DNA of 21,830 nucleotides from JBNKFQ01 sp050289385 (GCA_050289385.1 JBNKFQ010000116.1:1-21830); one strand, 5' to 3'. Counted from the stretch's first letter, positions 1 through 8,689 are shown. A program made the numbers and translations. The notes: generated by a model not told the origin, from the sequence alone.

Positions 1-317
1 GTATTTTGCGAGTTCAGGCCAACGTTATCGGCGGCATCGAGCATGGCCAGCAAATCCTCAACAACTGCATCGGTTTTGCCCGCAATGCGAATGGCAATGC
101 GTTCTGCCGAAGTAAATCGATTAAAAAAATCAAGGCGGGCAACAGACACGGAAGTTTGCACGGGAGTGTCGAACTGCGTGCCATCCCAGTGTCGGCCAAC
201 CAATGTTTTATCCAGGCTGCCAACCTCTATCATGTCAGCCTGATCAAATTCACTATTGAGTTGCGATACACCAATGCAAATATTGTTTGCATCAAGTTGG
301 GCATAAAACTTTTTCAC
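1..317 (-). CDS. Partial hypothetical phage protein at the end of the tail-fibre cassette
   Basis: This minus-strand reading frame stays open from a GTG at 317 to the left edge, giving 105 complete codons with the C-terminus outside the window. The start is fixed by a strong ribosome binding site, AGGAGA at 323-328, five bases upstream; that site overlaps the stop codon of the preceding gene, so the two are probably translationally coupled. The protein begins MKKFYAQLDANNICIGVSQL and later contains a segment FFNRFTSAERIAIRIA. I associate that pattern with small proteins encoded after tail fibres in many tailed phages. It may be a tail-fibre accessory or assembly protein, but position is the only support for a role. 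Reading the GTG start and the good ribosome binding site makes me confident it is a gene; its function is unknown. Confidence 0.7.
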   Translation of the reverse strand, partial: MKKFYAQLDANNICIGVSQLNSEFDQADMIEVGSLDKTLVGRHWDGTQFDTPVQTSVSVARLDFFNRFTSAERIAIRIAGKTDAVVEDLLAMLDAADNVGLNSQN

Positions 318-326
318 TGCGATCTC

Positions 327-566
327 CTAGTTATATTCAATAACCTGCCACGATGTTGTTACCGTGCTGGTGTTTTCCCAATCAAAATGAAGTTGCGTAC
401 CGTCCACGGTTATCTCGGCCGTGAATGCGTCTTGGGTGGTTGTTAAAAACGCTTTATCAGGATTGACCGTAGTAATATTTACGTAAATCCCGGAGTTGTT
501 AAACGTTGCAAATCCACGTTGAATGGATTTAATGGGCGAAGCGCCACCTAAAAGTTTCGTTGTCAT
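327..566 (-). CDS. Small tail-fibre-associated protein, 79 aa
   Basis: A 79-residue protein starting MTTKLLGGASPIKSIQRGFA. I chose the ATG at 566 because it overlaps the tail-fibre stop codon in an ATGA arrangement (stop at 563-565), which is how most genes of this operon are joined; an upstream GTG at 575 is also possible. The N-terminal segment with IKSIQRG is, from memory, a recurrent motif in small phage structural proteins lying next to fibre genes. The remainder alternates polar and hydrophobic residues as a beta-sandwich would, with no signal peptide or membrane segment. It is probably a small virion or fibre-tip component. No specific function can be given. It is followed immediately by the GTG-initiated partial gene, whose ribosome binding site overlaps this stop codon. 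Confidence 0.65.
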   Translation of the reverse strand: MTTKLLGGASPIKSIQRGFATFNNSGIYVNITTVNPDKAFLTTTQDAFTAEITVDGTQLHFDWENTSTVTTSWQVIEYN

Positions 567-1546
567 ACTGTCCACACTCCGCTAATTTTTATAAATCGAT
601 ATTCCACACCGTTGGCGGTAAATTTGGCATCATCAACCAGCCCCTCGTCGGAATTTATCTGCCCGGTTTCCGGCAGTACGTTGCAATCCCCGCCAGACAG
701 ATCAACACTGTAATCGACAGCCGCGATCACCCAACTGTTGTCGGGTGCGCTATCGGGCAGAGTCAAATCGGCGTAGTTGGTAAAGTAATGGATTCGATTT
801 TCTGTCGCCGTGGCGTTCCCGGTAATTTCCAAAACGCCAGGGTTTTTACCCTGCGGAAAATTACCGGTTAACGTCTCGTCGACGGTATCCAGCGCCTGCA
901 CTATGTTTATATTCCAACCATCCGCATAGTCAGTAATCGTCGTCGAAAACCCACCATAAAATGTTGTAACAAACACCTGCGGCGAACCCCAAACCTGAGT
1001 TGTATTTCCAATCCAGACACAGGAGTTGGCGCCATCGGTGCCAAAACGAACCGGGTAATCTTTATCAGGGTTGGTAGACAGTATTACTGCTTCACAATCG
1101 CGCCAGGTATCGCCCCCTTCCGCTTGATACAAGTACCCGTTAATCAATACTTTGATCGATTCCCGCGCTGCATAATCAAATATGCTCACCTCGAACCCGA
1201 TCATGTCGGCAGTACCGTGTGTTGGCAGCGTAATTTTGATAGCCCCTGTTTTTGAGGATCCAGAAGACACATAAAAAGCACCACCGGGGTTAACAATTCG
1301 CCCACCGTTTACGTGGTCTACCGAAACCGCACGACTCTCGGAAAACAACTGAATGGCCTGAGCCAACTGGGTTAAATCCCCTTCGTCGGGAGTCAAACCG
1401 GCAGCGGTAATCACCGCCATAATTTCATCGGTTATTGCATTGGCGTGGTTGGCAGGCCAACGGCTCGACTGAATGGCAAGCCCCGGATCACCATCGGTAA
1501 ATTTTCCCTGGTACAACAGCACATTCGGATCTGTTGGGTACTTCAT
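563..1546 (-). CDS. Tail fibre protein
   Basis: A 327-residue protein placed directly after gp48, the position of the fibre gene in Mu-like phages. Residues about 1-75 (YQGKFTDGDPGLAIQSSRWP, then a segment with ITAAGLTPDEGDLTQLAQAI) look like the conserved virion-attachment module seen at the start of many phage tail fibres, which includes the TPDxxDLTQLxQAI pattern. The rest is rich in Gly, Thr, Asp and aromatic residues in alternating patterns, as expected for a beta-structured receptor-binding part. I see no collagen-like repeats and no chaperone domain. At 327 residues it is short for a fibre, so it may trimerise into a compact spike-like fibre or depend on the two small downstream genes. 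Host range is probably set by its C-terminal half. No invertible segment or invertase gene is visible nearby. Confidence 0.8.
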   Translation of the reverse strand: MKYPTDPNVLLYQGKFTDGDPGLAIQSSRWPANHANAITDEIMAVITAAGLTPDEGDLTQLAQAIQLFSESRAVSVDHVNGGRIVNPGGAFYVSSGSSKTGAIKITLPTHGTADMIGFEVSIFDYAARESIKVLINGYLYQAEGGDTWRDCEAVILSTNPDKDYPVRFGTDGANSCVWIGNTTQVWGSPQVFVTTFYGGFSTTITDYADGWNINIVQALDTVDETLTGNFPQGKNPGVLEITGNATATENRIHYFTNYADLTLPDSAPDNSWVIAAVDYSVDLSGGDCNVLPETGQINSDEGLVDDAKFTANGVEYRFIKISGVWTV

Positions 1547-1554
1547 AATTGCCC

Positions 1555-2130
1555 CTACGTATAACTGAAAATCAAAATTTTGTGCGCCTGTTTAATCCCG
1601 CTCAAATCGCACTCCAGCAACTCATTGCCCCATGTGCTGAACGGTTCCCCGATCGGGTCGCCACAATGCAAAAACTGCTGGTTATCCAGGGGCGCATTAA
1701 CCTGAATCACATACGCTGCATCGGCGGCGGGAATTTCCGCGTGCCCCGGTACACTGTCGCCCGAGGCGTATTCGGTAATGGTGATGGTGTAACCAATTTG
1801 CGCAGCGCGATCGATGTAGGTTTGTCGCGACTGGTCCTCAACGCTCACCATTTTATTTACCAGCACGTTGCGGCGTTCCTGCAGGGTTTGCGGTACGTAA
1901 CAATGGCCGGGCAGTCCCCAGTCTTTTTCCCACTCATCGATCAGCTCATACACCGTGCGCGGGTCGCTTTCCTCAATCAGCGCATCCACGCGCAGCTCAA
2001 TACGCCGAAACTCCTCGCCAACCGCCTCGCACAATTTCGCCAGTTCAGTGTCGGGGTCACGCGACCACGCATGGCCCTGTGGCAGCAAGGCCAGTACAAA
2101 ATCGCGGTACTGTTCTACAGTGCGGGCCAT
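1555..2130 (-). CDS. Baseplate/tail protein gp48-like (DUF2313 family)
   Basis: A 191-residue protein beginning MARTVEQYRDFVLALLPQGH. The pattern of a Tyr followed by LLPQGxAW, then a segment IELRVDALIEESDPRTVYEL and a WEKDWGLPGHC-like motif, is characteristic of the DUF2313/YmfQ family, which includes Mu gp48. These proteins join the baseplate to the fibres in contractile-tailed Mu-like and P2-like phages. The gene overlaps the end of the baseplate J gene by 16 bases and precedes the fibre gene by eight bases, the standard position. The ATG start at 2130 is the obvious choice. The length is normal for the family. Confidence 0.88.
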   Translation of the reverse strand: MARTVEQYRDFVLALLPQGHAWSRDPDTELAKLCEAVGEEFRRIELRVDALIEESDPRTVYELIDEWEKDWGLPGHCYVPQTLQERRNVLVNKMVSVEDQSRQTYIDRAAQIGYTITITEYASGDSVPGHAEIPAADAAYVIQVNAPLDNQQFLHCGDPIGEPFSTWGNELLECDLSGIKQAHKILIFSYT

Positions 2131-3200
2131 GTGATCGTTCCCAGGGTAACAATTTCATCGGCGTTGGCGGTCACATCGGCAGTGGGTGAATCCAGCGTGT
2201 AATCGTCTTCGCCCGCCGCCACCGATATCGCCTCACGAATATGGCTAATTGCAATCGTGCCATCGGGTTCGGCTTCGCGAGCCAGCAAGTCTTTAATTTC
2301 CGCTTCAATCGCCTGTTGCACGGCGGTGCTGTTCGGGCTCAAGGCACTAAACGTTAAATCCAGCGGCACGGCGGTCGGCGCTTCCACGTACACATTTTTT
2401 ACCCCGGCCGGGCGAATATCATCCTGGTCAATGTATGCGCTTACCGCATCCAGTACCGTTTGCGTTGGAATCACAGAGGCTAAATCGTCTGTAACCAGGT
2501 ACAACAACACCGAGCCATATTCCGTTGCACCCAGTGGATCCTGATGTTCAATCACCCATACTCGCGTCACATCCACATGCGCCTGTTTGGCCCATGCCAC
2601 ATAATCGGCAGGTGCGCCTCCTTTCGGTGGGTTCTGCTTGCGCTCGGCAAAACGCTGTTTAAAACGTTCCAGCGATTCATCGTCTGCACCACCGGTTAAA
2701 CCGGGTGCGTCCACGGTTGCTTCACTGTCGGCACCGCTTACCGGTGTGGTAAAGGTCAGCGCTACAGCGGTGTCCTGGTTACCGGCAGCGCCAGCTTCCG
2801 AGGCAGTTACCGCTGCCGTCGCGGTACCCGCCGCGATCGTCACTTCGGCGTCGGTGGTGTACAGCTGCCCATCGATCGCCTGCAGCTCGGTACCCGCATC
2901 AATAACCGTGGTGTCGTTACCGGTAATGGTTACCGAGCCCGAGGCTTTTACCGCCGCAATGCGGGTCACGCCAAACGGCTCGGCGCGGCGCTGTATAAAT
3001 TCATCCTCGGCGCTGTCGTCAAACAACTGATTGGCGTAAAACGCGATAGCGCCGTGCAGTTCGTGGCTGGCGCCAGTCACCGCGTTGGCCACAGCAAATT
3101 CCAGTGACCCGCGCGAATACGGGTTACCCTCACACAGCCGATCGATGTCGGCGGCAACCCGATCGCGAATAGTCGACAAGGTCGGTCTGCTAAACGGCAT
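2115..3200 (-). CDS. Baseplate wedge protein gp47-like (Baseplate J family)
   Basis: I start this gene at the ATG at 3200 (MPFSRPTLSTIRDRVAADID), giving 361 residues; the frame extends to 3263, but those codons lie inside gp46 and do not fit the family. The ATG overlaps the gp46 stop by about 11 bases. The N-terminal RPTLSTIRDRVAADI, the central beta-rich Thr/Ala/Val-rich segment, and the motif LERFKQRFAERKQNPPKGG followed by ADYVAWAKQA near mid-protein are typical of the P2 gpJ/Mu gp47 Baseplate_J family. That protein forms the outer wedge of the baseplate and connects to the fibre-carrying parts. The gene lies between gp46 and gp48, exactly as in Mu. Confidence 0.92.
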   Translation of the reverse strand: MPFSRPTLSTIRDRVAADIDRLCEGNPYSRGSLEFAVANAVTGASHELHGAIAFYANQLFDDSAEDEFIQRRAEPFGVTRIAAVKASGSVTITGNDTTVIDAGTELQAIDGQLYTTDAEVTIAAGTATAAVTASEAGAAGNQDTAVALTFTTPVSGADSEATVDAPGLTGGADDESLERFKQRFAERKQNPPKGGAPADYVAWAKQAHVDVTRVWVIEHQDPLGATEYGSVLLYLVTDDLASVIPTQTVLDAVSAYIDQDDIRPAGVKNVYVEAPTAVPLDLTFSALSPNSTAVQQAIEAEIKDLLAREAEPDGTIAISHIREAISVAAGEDDYTLDSPTADVTANADEIVTLGTITWPAL

Positions 3201-3591
3201 TAAATGTCTCCCGAATTTCAAATTCACTGCCATCCGGCAATTGCAAAAACGCCACCAGGCCAATGGTCTGGTAGTCCAGTCGTGCGGCCTCTACCCGGTA
3301 CGCAGTGACATACGTTGTGTCTAGCAACCAGCGCAGCGCCGCCACGGCGATATCGCGGGCGCGGTTAATAATGTCTGGCGTCAGTTTTTCGCGGCGCAGC
3401 GTCCACAACAGCGAGCCAAGCGAGTCGTCGCCGTCCACATACAAATCGGCCCAGTGGCCACGGCGGTCGTTGCCGTTGTCGGGCAGCGGCTGGTCGTCGG
3501 CCAGTCGCGCGTCGGTAAACCAGCTGATAAATACTGCCTGTTGCAGCCAGTCGGCAGATCCGGGTTGCAGGGTTTTTATTTGCAGCGTCAT
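3190..3591 (-). CDS. Baseplate protein gp46-like (phage GP46 family)
   Basis: A 133-residue protein starting MTLQIKTLQPGSADWLQQAV. Features typical of Mu gp46-type proteins include a C-terminal half with WTLRREKLTPDIINRARDIA followed by ALRWLLDTTYVTAYRVEAAR, and an early segment with RRGHWADLYVDGDDSLGSLL containing the conserved GWW/GHWAD-like turn. In the contractile injection family this is the gpW/gp25-type sheath-initiator component of the baseplate. The ATG at 3591 overlaps the stop of gp45 in an ATGA junction, and the 3' end contains the start of gp47. Length and context both agree with the assignment. Confidence 0.88.
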   Translation of the reverse strand: MTLQIKTLQPGSADWLQQAVFISWFTDARLADDQPLPDNGNDRRGHWADLYVDGDDSLGSLLWTLRREKLTPDIINRARDIAVAALRWLLDTTYVTAYRVEAARLDYQTIGLVAFLQLPDGSEFEIRETFNAV

Positions 3592-4130
3592 GCGTTCGGC
3601 TCCGCTGTGGGTCCGGGCGCAGACGAGCCGCTGTTAATATCGTGGTCGTGTGATTTGCCACTAACGCCCGAACTGATGTGGTCGTTGGCGGTACTGTTGC
3701 CGGTTACATCCAAATCGCCCGCAATTTGCACATCCTGCGAAAAGGTGGCCAGCGGTGAGCTCACCTCCAGCTTGGTACTGGCCACCACCTCGATGGTGCC
3801 GCCGCGTTTAATGTGTACCTTGTCGCCTTGGTCGGTATAAATAGCTGCTTCGCCTTTTTCCAAACCCTTTAAACGATAACGGCGGTCGCCAATCTGCAAG
3901 GCAATGCTGTGGCTGCTGTTACCGCCCAGCGACAACACCAGCACCTCGGCGCCATCGTGCGGTCGCGAGGTGTAGCCATAGGGCTCGGCGTGCTGGATAT
4001 CGGTCAGCGTTTCGTCTTTACCCGGTTTTACCTGCACAATTTGCACCGCCTGGCTGCTGTCGCTGCGCACCAGTTTTGCCAGGCGTACCAGCAAACGAAT
4101 GCGGCGCAAAATGGTATTAAGCGACCTCAT
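3588..4130 (-). CDS. Baseplate spike protein gp45-like (gpV-type)
   Basis: I start this gene at the ATG at 4130 (MRSLNTILRRIRLLVRLAKL), which overlaps the gpP stop as ATGA; a GTG two codons upstream is possible. The product of about 180 residues has an N-terminal helix and an OB-fold-like segment (residues about 25-110, including HAEPYGYTSRPHDGAEVLVL). It ends in a repetitive beta-helical region (ASTKLEVSSPLATFSQDVQI) and a histidine-rich tip containing GKSHDHDINSGSSAPGPT. Mu gp45 and P2 gpV form the membrane-piercing needle under the tail tube, with metal coordinated by His-x-His motifs at the apex, and the HDHD segment here fits that tip. The length is close to that of the Mu protein. It is flanked by hub and gp46 genes, as in Mu. 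Confidence 0.88.
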   Translation of the reverse strand: MRSLNTILRRIRLLVRLAKLVRSDSSQAVQIVQVKPGKDETLTDIQHAEPYGYTSRPHDGAEVLVLSLGGNSSHSIALQIGDRRYRLKGLEKGEAAIYTDQGDKVHIKRGGTIEVVASTKLEVSSPLATFSQDVQIAGDLDVTGNSTANDHISSGVSGKSHDHDINSGSSAPGPTAEPNA

Positions 4131-5173
4131 CCCCACACCTCATCTGCGCTCGGTTCCGGCAATGGCTGTACAGAAAATGCCTCCACCGGTTGCACATCCA
4201 GTTCGGTGCGGCTGCCGTCTTCATCCAGAATCAACCGGGTTTCCACAATCAGGCGTTCACCGTTCACCGCCATAAAATCGTCGCGCACTTGTACTTTTTC
4301 GTTGGGTTGCCAGCTGCGGCCGTTGGGTTTTTTCTGAAACCCCCGCACGGTAAACGTGGTTTGTCGGCTGCGGCCGTAACGTGCATTGCGCTCCCAAATG
4401 GCGCGCTGTTTACAAGCGGCGATATCGGCCGGGCCGTCCATTTCAATCACTAGTTCGCGGGCGGCGTGTACCGGGGCAAAATTGCTTTCGCTGTGTTGCG
4501 GGTAGGCGCCGCCCTCGATGGTCAGCAGCGGGTTTTCCCCTTGCTGGGCAATCACGGTATAGCGGCGAAAGGTATTTTCCAGCGACACCTGGCCATTGGC
4601 GGCTACCACATTTTTCCCCAGTTCCAGGGCGGTATCGGCGTGGCGGGTACCGGCGCGGGTAATCACCAGTTCACCGTTGGCGTTGCTGGTCAGCAGCACA
4701 CCCCGCATGCGCGCCAGCAGTTCCAGAAACTCAAACATCGGTTGCGCCGGGTCCAGCCGCACGCTGGCAAATCTGGCGCCAATATCCACCCCGTCGGCAA
4801 CGCGCACGGCCACACCAAAACGACCGGCCAGATTATTGGCAATTTGCAACAGCGTCTGGTTTTTAAATTCCTGCCCGGTGGTGGAACAGTCAATTAAATT
4901 GGCCACCGCCGACCGGCCTTTTACGCGAATGCTGTATTCGGTGTCGGTGTATTGCGGTTGCACCGTGTCGATCAACCCGCTCACCAGCAGCTCATTGCCG
5001 AGCGACAGTTTGGCGCGTTCGCCTGCCCGTACCGGGCGGGGCTGGCCGTTGTCCCAACGGTTGGTCAAGGTCAACTCAAAACTGTGCGCGGCGCGCAACA
5101 AGCTGCGGGTAACTGCAATATCGGTCCAGCCGCTGTGTCGAACACTGCCAACCGTCAACACCACATCAGCCAT
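4127..5173 (-). CDS. Baseplate hub protein gpP-like (gp44, gpD family)
   Basis: A 348-residue protein beginning MADVVLTVGSVRHSGWTDIA. Segments such as VTRSLLRAAHSFELTLTNRW, LIDTVQPQYTDTEYSIRVKG and SAVANLIDCS are typical of the Mu gpP/gp44 hub family, which shares the gp27/VgrG-like fold. The hub sits on the spike and links it to the tail tube. A later region FAPVHAARELVIEMDGPADI, followed by CKQRAIWERNARYGRSRQ, is also family-typical. The gene overlaps the 3' end of the gpN gene by eight bases and ends at the start of the spike gene. Size and order match Mu. Confidence 0.9.
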   Translation of the reverse strand: MADVVLTVGSVRHSGWTDIAVTRSLLRAAHSFELTLTNRWDNGQPRPVRAGERAKLSLGNELLVSGLIDTVQPQYTDTEYSIRVKGRSAVANLIDCSTTGQEFKNQTLLQIANNLAGRFGVAVRVADGVDIGARFASVRLDPAQPMFEFLELLARMRGVLLTSNANGELVITRAGTRHADTALELGKNVVAANGQVSLENTFRRYTVIAQQGENPLLTIEGGAYPQHSESNFAPVHAARELVIEMDGPADIAACKQRAIWERNARYGRSRQTTFTVRGFQKKPNGRSWQPNEKVQVRDDFMAVNGERLIVETRLILDEDGSRTELDVQPVEAFSVQPLPEPSADEVWG

Positions 5174-6512
5174 TCAGCACCTCCAGCTCTGCGCCCGCTG
5201 GTACAAATCCGGGGTGGCGAATTTTATTGCGGCGCACCAGATCGTCGGCGCGTTCGCCGGTTCCATAAAAGCGGTGGGCAATAGCCAGCGACGGCAACGA
5301 CACCAGTGGCGAATTTTTTAAAGTACGCACAGCGCTGTCGCTGGTAACCGCCTCGGGCGGGGTAATACGCACCACGCGCTCCAGGGTATACCCGTGCGCG
5401 TCAATGTGTCGCTGCAATTCGGTTTGCACCTCGCGAATGGACAGGTACAAGGGGTCGCCGGTGGTGTCGAGTTCGGCCAGCGCATCCAACTGGGCAATTA
5501 ACTGGTCGCGCACGGCAATGGCGTGGTCGTAACTGTCAAACGGGCTTTCGGCATTGCTACTTACCGCCAGCGCCTGGCTTTGTGTAACGATCGATTGCGC
5601 CGCCAGCAGGGTAGCCGACACCGCAAACAAATCCTGCACCGCCTGGCGGTTATCAGCCTGTTGCTGGCGGGTGGCCGTGGTTAACGGGATGGCAGGCAAC
5701 TCGGCAAAGGTGCCGGTAATCTGATTGTCGATATCCAGTTGCGCGGCAATAAAATCGGTGGCGGCACTGCCGATCTCAGCGGTATTTGTGGTGCCGGTCA
5801 GTTGTGCGCGGCCGCTGTCGCTAAACAGCGAACTTACCAGCTGCTGCGCGGTAACGATATCGCCCGCCAACTGCAGGCCATCGGTTACCAGCGTGGGCAA
5901 GTTCAGGTCCAGGGTATCGAGCAAACCGAACAGATCGCGCCGCTGCGCCGCACTGAAAATTCGCGCCCCCTTGCGCACCAGATCCAGCCCGCTGCGCACC
6001 GAGGCAAAGGCGTCGTCGGCAACAAACTGCGGCAATCTGGCAACGGTAAACTGGTCGTTAAATTGCTGTTGTACGGCGCTTAACCCACCGTTAACGGCAG
6101 CTTCAATAACACTTTGGCTGTCGATCTGCGTGGTGGGAAACTGGCGTTCGCCTGCTTCAACAAACACCAGGGTAAATACAGCCATGCCACCGTCTTTGGT
6201 GGTTTCGCGCCACACGCATTCGTCCGACACATTCACTTTCAGGGCGCCGAGGTAGGGGTGTATCAATTCACCCGCGCCTTCTTTTTCCACGGCGGCAATC
6301 AGTGCGTCGCGCGCGGCCATGTAATCGTTGCCGATCACAAATGCCTCTATGGAAAATTCGCGCTGGCGTCTGCCCAAATCTTCTACCCAGGGCTTGTCGC
6401 GCTTTGGGTAGGTCCACGCTTTATTGCGTCGCCCAATGCGCCCCTGGCTGGATTCCACATGGAATTTAACGCCGCGAAACGAGGCCGGTTGCAGTTGGTC
6501 GCGCCAGCTCAT
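5166..6512 (-). CDS. Tail/baseplate protein gpN-like (DNA circularisation N-terminal family)
   Basis: A 448-residue protein. Its N-terminal 100 residues (SWRDQLQPASFRGVKFHVES, then GRRNKAWTYPKRDKPWVEDL, and FSIEAFVIGNDYMAARDALI) form a clear DNA_circ_N domain, the family containing Mu gpN (gp43). Despite the family name, Mu gpN is a tail protein that probably caps the tail tube at the baseplate and binds the hub. The central part is helical and Ala/Gln-rich. The C-terminal 50 residues (HRFYGTGERADDLVRRNKIR followed by HPGFVPAGAELEVLNG) resemble a LysM-like or tail-protein-X-like module, which may be a fused baseplate piece. It is joined to the tape-measure gene by an ATGA overlap at 6509-6512. 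Confidence 0.88.
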   Translation of the reverse strand: MSWRDQLQPASFRGVKFHVESSQGRIGRRNKAWTYPKRDKPWVEDLGRRQREFSIEAFVIGNDYMAARDALIAAVEKEGAGELIHPYLGALKVNVSDECVWRETTKDGGMAVFTLVFVEAGERQFPTTQIDSQSVIEAAVNGGLSAVQQQFNDQFTVARLPQFVADDAFASVRSGLDLVRKGARIFSAAQRRDLFGLLDTLDLNLPTLVTDGLQLAGDIVTAQQLVSSLFSDSGRAQLTGTTNTAEIGSAATDFIAAQLDIDNQITGTFAELPAIPLTTATRQQQADNRQAVQDLFAVSATLLAAQSIVTQSQALAVSSNAESPFDSYDHAIAVRDQLIAQLDALAELDTTGDPLYLSIREVQTELQRHIDAHGYTLERVVRITPPEAVTSDSAVRTLKNSPLVSLPSLAIAHRFYGTGERADDLVRRNKIRHPGFVPAGAELEVLNG

Positions 6513-8689
6513 CCGCTGTACCCCATTGAGGTGCCCAGCAGATGCTCGGTTTCAAAATCGATATTCGGGTTGCGCCGGGATATGCTTTTTACTCGCGCCG
6601 GGCCTTCCACCACCAGGCGTATTTCGCCACTGATGGGGTCGACTTTTGCTGTCCGTTCACGACCAATGGCGCGCTCCAGGCTTTCGGTCAAGGCGCGATT
6701 TTGCAGCAGCGTGGTGTCGTGTTTACGATCATCGGTTTTTGGCAAGGCCGGTTGCGGAATCAATTGCGGTGCTGGCTGGTCATTGTCGAGAAACAAATCG
6801 CCCAGCTTGTCCCCGGCAAATTCACCCAGCAGATAACCGCCCAAACCACCCAGGGCGCCACCGATAGCAGTGCCAATGCCTGGCAATATTGCTGTGCCAA
6901 TAATGGCCCCCAGTTTGGCACCGGCCAGCCCACCCGCTGCACCGCCCAGCACTTCGGTACCGGCGTCGAGTTTTTCGCCGGTGGTGGCATTTTTATCGGT
7001 GACTATGCTGGCCAGCTGGATGGCAGAGCCAGCCACGGCCAGGGGAGCAGCAACCCGGCCTGCACCACGCAACAGGCTACCGCCTGCCCTGGCAACCCGG
7101 CCTGCACCGCTCAATAATTTACCGCCGGTATTGCGACCAAAACTCGCTAACCGTTGACCACGTGTGGGTGTAAACCCACCGGTAAACGGGCTGGCCACAC
7201 CCACTGGCGGGCGATAACCACCGCGTTTGCCGCCCAAAAATCCTGGTAACCGAAAGCGACCCAAACGACCGCGACCACGGCGTGCCGATCGGCGGCGTTT
7301 ACCATCACCACCAACATCGCCAACTACGCTGCCTGCACCAGCACCGCCAAAATTTACTACGTAAACAGGTATGGGCGAGCCCGCAGCGGCACCCGCTGCA
7401 CCGGCCAGCCCACCCGCTGCACCCCCGCGCCCGCGAAATAATTTACCCACCCCCAATTTGCGTGCCAGCAATACACCACCCAGCACACCGGCAATGGTCG
7501 CGCCGGTTTTCAGCATGGATTTGGCTGCGTCCTGACCTTCCTGATCAAATTTTTCGGCCAGACCCTGAATCGGGCTCGATAATTTTTCGTTGGAAAATTC
7601 AGTAAAGGTATTTTTTAACGACTGCAGTGCCGACTTGGCGGTTTTGGCATTGCGGCTGGAATCCTCCAGAATTTGCGAGCCGTCGCCCACCACTTTCATA
7701 AATTTTTCGACCGACGGCAGCGCGTTGTTTTCGCGAAACTCCAGTGCAAACGCATTCATCGCACGCAGTGCGCGCACGTCAAAAATCTTGGCCAGTACCT
7801 CGGGGTCGGCTTTGGTTTTTCTTAAAATGTCTTCGATGATTTGTGGTATTGGCCGGGCAATTTTGACACCCTCTGCCAGTTTTTTTGAATCCCAAATCTG
7901 GATCCCGCCTTCCTGCAGCTGCTGCACTTTTTCACTGGTGAGCGTGGCAATCAGGCGTTCAAACGATGTGCTGGCTTCGGCGGCAGAAGGTGTGGTGCGG
8001 CGCACGATTTGCAGCAGGGTGTTCATTTCGCGCACCGCTGTTGGGCCAACTCTGCCGGTGGCAGCATAGGCTGCTGCTACCGAATTTCCCTCGGTGGCCA
8101 AATCGCGCAATTCAAAGGCACCGGCCTTGCCCAGGCGCGCCGATTCATCCAGCACCTGCAACATGGTGGCGCTGTCGCGAATCTGGAATTTTTCAAAAAA
8201 GTTGGCAACCAGTGCGCCAGCGTCTTCCCCGGCGGCACCGGTGGCGCGAATGGTTAGACCAAGATTTTTCAGGTTGTCGAGTGCAACATTAATGTCGCCA
8301 GTGCGGGCGGTAATTTCTTTGATACCTATCAGCAACTGATCGGCATCTACTCGAATATTGGGCCGGTTGGCGATATCCAGAATTTGCTTTTTTACGTTTG
8401 CCAGCCGCTGGTCGGTAATGTCGGCGTCTACTGCCAGCTGCTTTAATTCGGCATCAAAATCGACAACACCGCGAATGGCACCGATCGCTCCGGCACCAGT
8501 CAACAGGGCAGTGTATTTATTGCCCAGCCGATCAAGGCCACGGCCCAACCCGGCAATAGAACTGCGCAGCAAAGTTGTTTGACGGCGGCCGGTTTGTGCA
8601 AACTGCGAATACTGTTGCGCAAAACGGGGGGCCTGGCGCGGGAGGTTCCCGGCCAGATCCACAACCACCGATGTACGCATATCACCCAT
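6509..8689 (-). CDS. Tail tape measure protein
   Basis: A 726-residue protein that sets tail length and is ejected with the DNA. Residues about 75-350 form an Ala-rich helical region similar to the core of TP901-type tape measures (segment LGKAGAFELRDLATEGNSVA followed by a TGRVGP-like motif). Residues 395-440 and 550-635 are Gly/Ala-rich, membrane-compatible helices, the second including AGAKLGAIIGTAILPGIGTA. Between them residues 462-490 are strongly basic (KRRRSARRGRGRLGRFR). The segment PVYVVNFGGAGAG near residue 440 is a pattern I know from other tape measures. It starts at ATG 8689, whose first bases overlap the stop of the gp41 frameshift extension, and it ends in an ATGA overlap with gpN. 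For a Mu-like tail its length implies a tail of ordinary length. Confidence 0.9.
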   Translation of the reverse strand: MGDMRTSVVVDLAGNLPRQAPRFAQQYSQFAQTGRRQTTLLRSSIAGLGRGLDRLGNKYTALLTGAGAIGAIRGVVDFDAELKQLAVDADITDQRLANVKKQILDIANRPNIRVDADQLLIGIKEITARTGDINVALDNLKNLGLTIRATGAAGEDAGALVANFFEKFQIRDSATMLQVLDESARLGKAGAFELRDLATEGNSVAAAYAATGRVGPTAVREMNTLLQIVRRTTPSAAEASTSFERLIATLTSEKVQQLQEGGIQIWDSKKLAEGVKIARPIPQIIEDILRKTKADPEVLAKIFDVRALRAMNAFALEFRENNALPSVEKFMKVVGDGSQILEDSSRNAKTAKSALQSLKNTFTEFSNEKLSSPIQGLAEKFDQEGQDAAKSMLKTGATIAGVLGGVLLARKLGVGKLFRGRGGAAGGLAGAAGAAAGSPIPVYVVNFGGAGAGSVVGDVGGDGKRRRSARRGRGRLGRFRLPGFLGGKRGGYRPPVGVASPFTGGFTPTRGQRLASFGRNTGGKLLSGAGRVARAGGSLLRGAGRVAAPLAVAGSAIQLASIVTDKNATTGEKLDAGTEVLGGAAGGLAGAKLGAIIGTAILPGIGTAIGGALGGLGGYLLGEFAGDKLGDLFLDNDQPAPQLIPQPALPKTDDRKHDTTLLQNRALTESLERAIGRERTAKVDPISGEIRLVVEGPARVKSISRRNPNIDFETEHLLGTSMGYSG
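6918..7423 (+). repeat. 26-bp direct repeat pair inside the tape measure gene
   Basis: An exact 26-base segment occurs at 6918-6943 and again at 7398-7423; it contains ACCGGCCAGCCCACCCGCTG. Both copies encode the same GGAAGGLAGA-type peptide in the tape-measure frame, once in each of its Gly/Ala-rich hydrophobic regions. The copies could arise from a past internal duplication or simply from repeated low-complexity peptide needs. Recombination between them would delete 480 bases, which is 160 codons, and keep the frame. Confidence 0.75.

Noticed and set aside
4596..5321. Long plus-strand ORF of 241 codons (with similar ones at 6114-6836, 10490-11245 and 1549-2202)
   Set aside because: Each lies antisense to an unmistakable tail gene. 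In GC-rich DNA with codon bias such shadow frames are expected, and their translations match no phage family.
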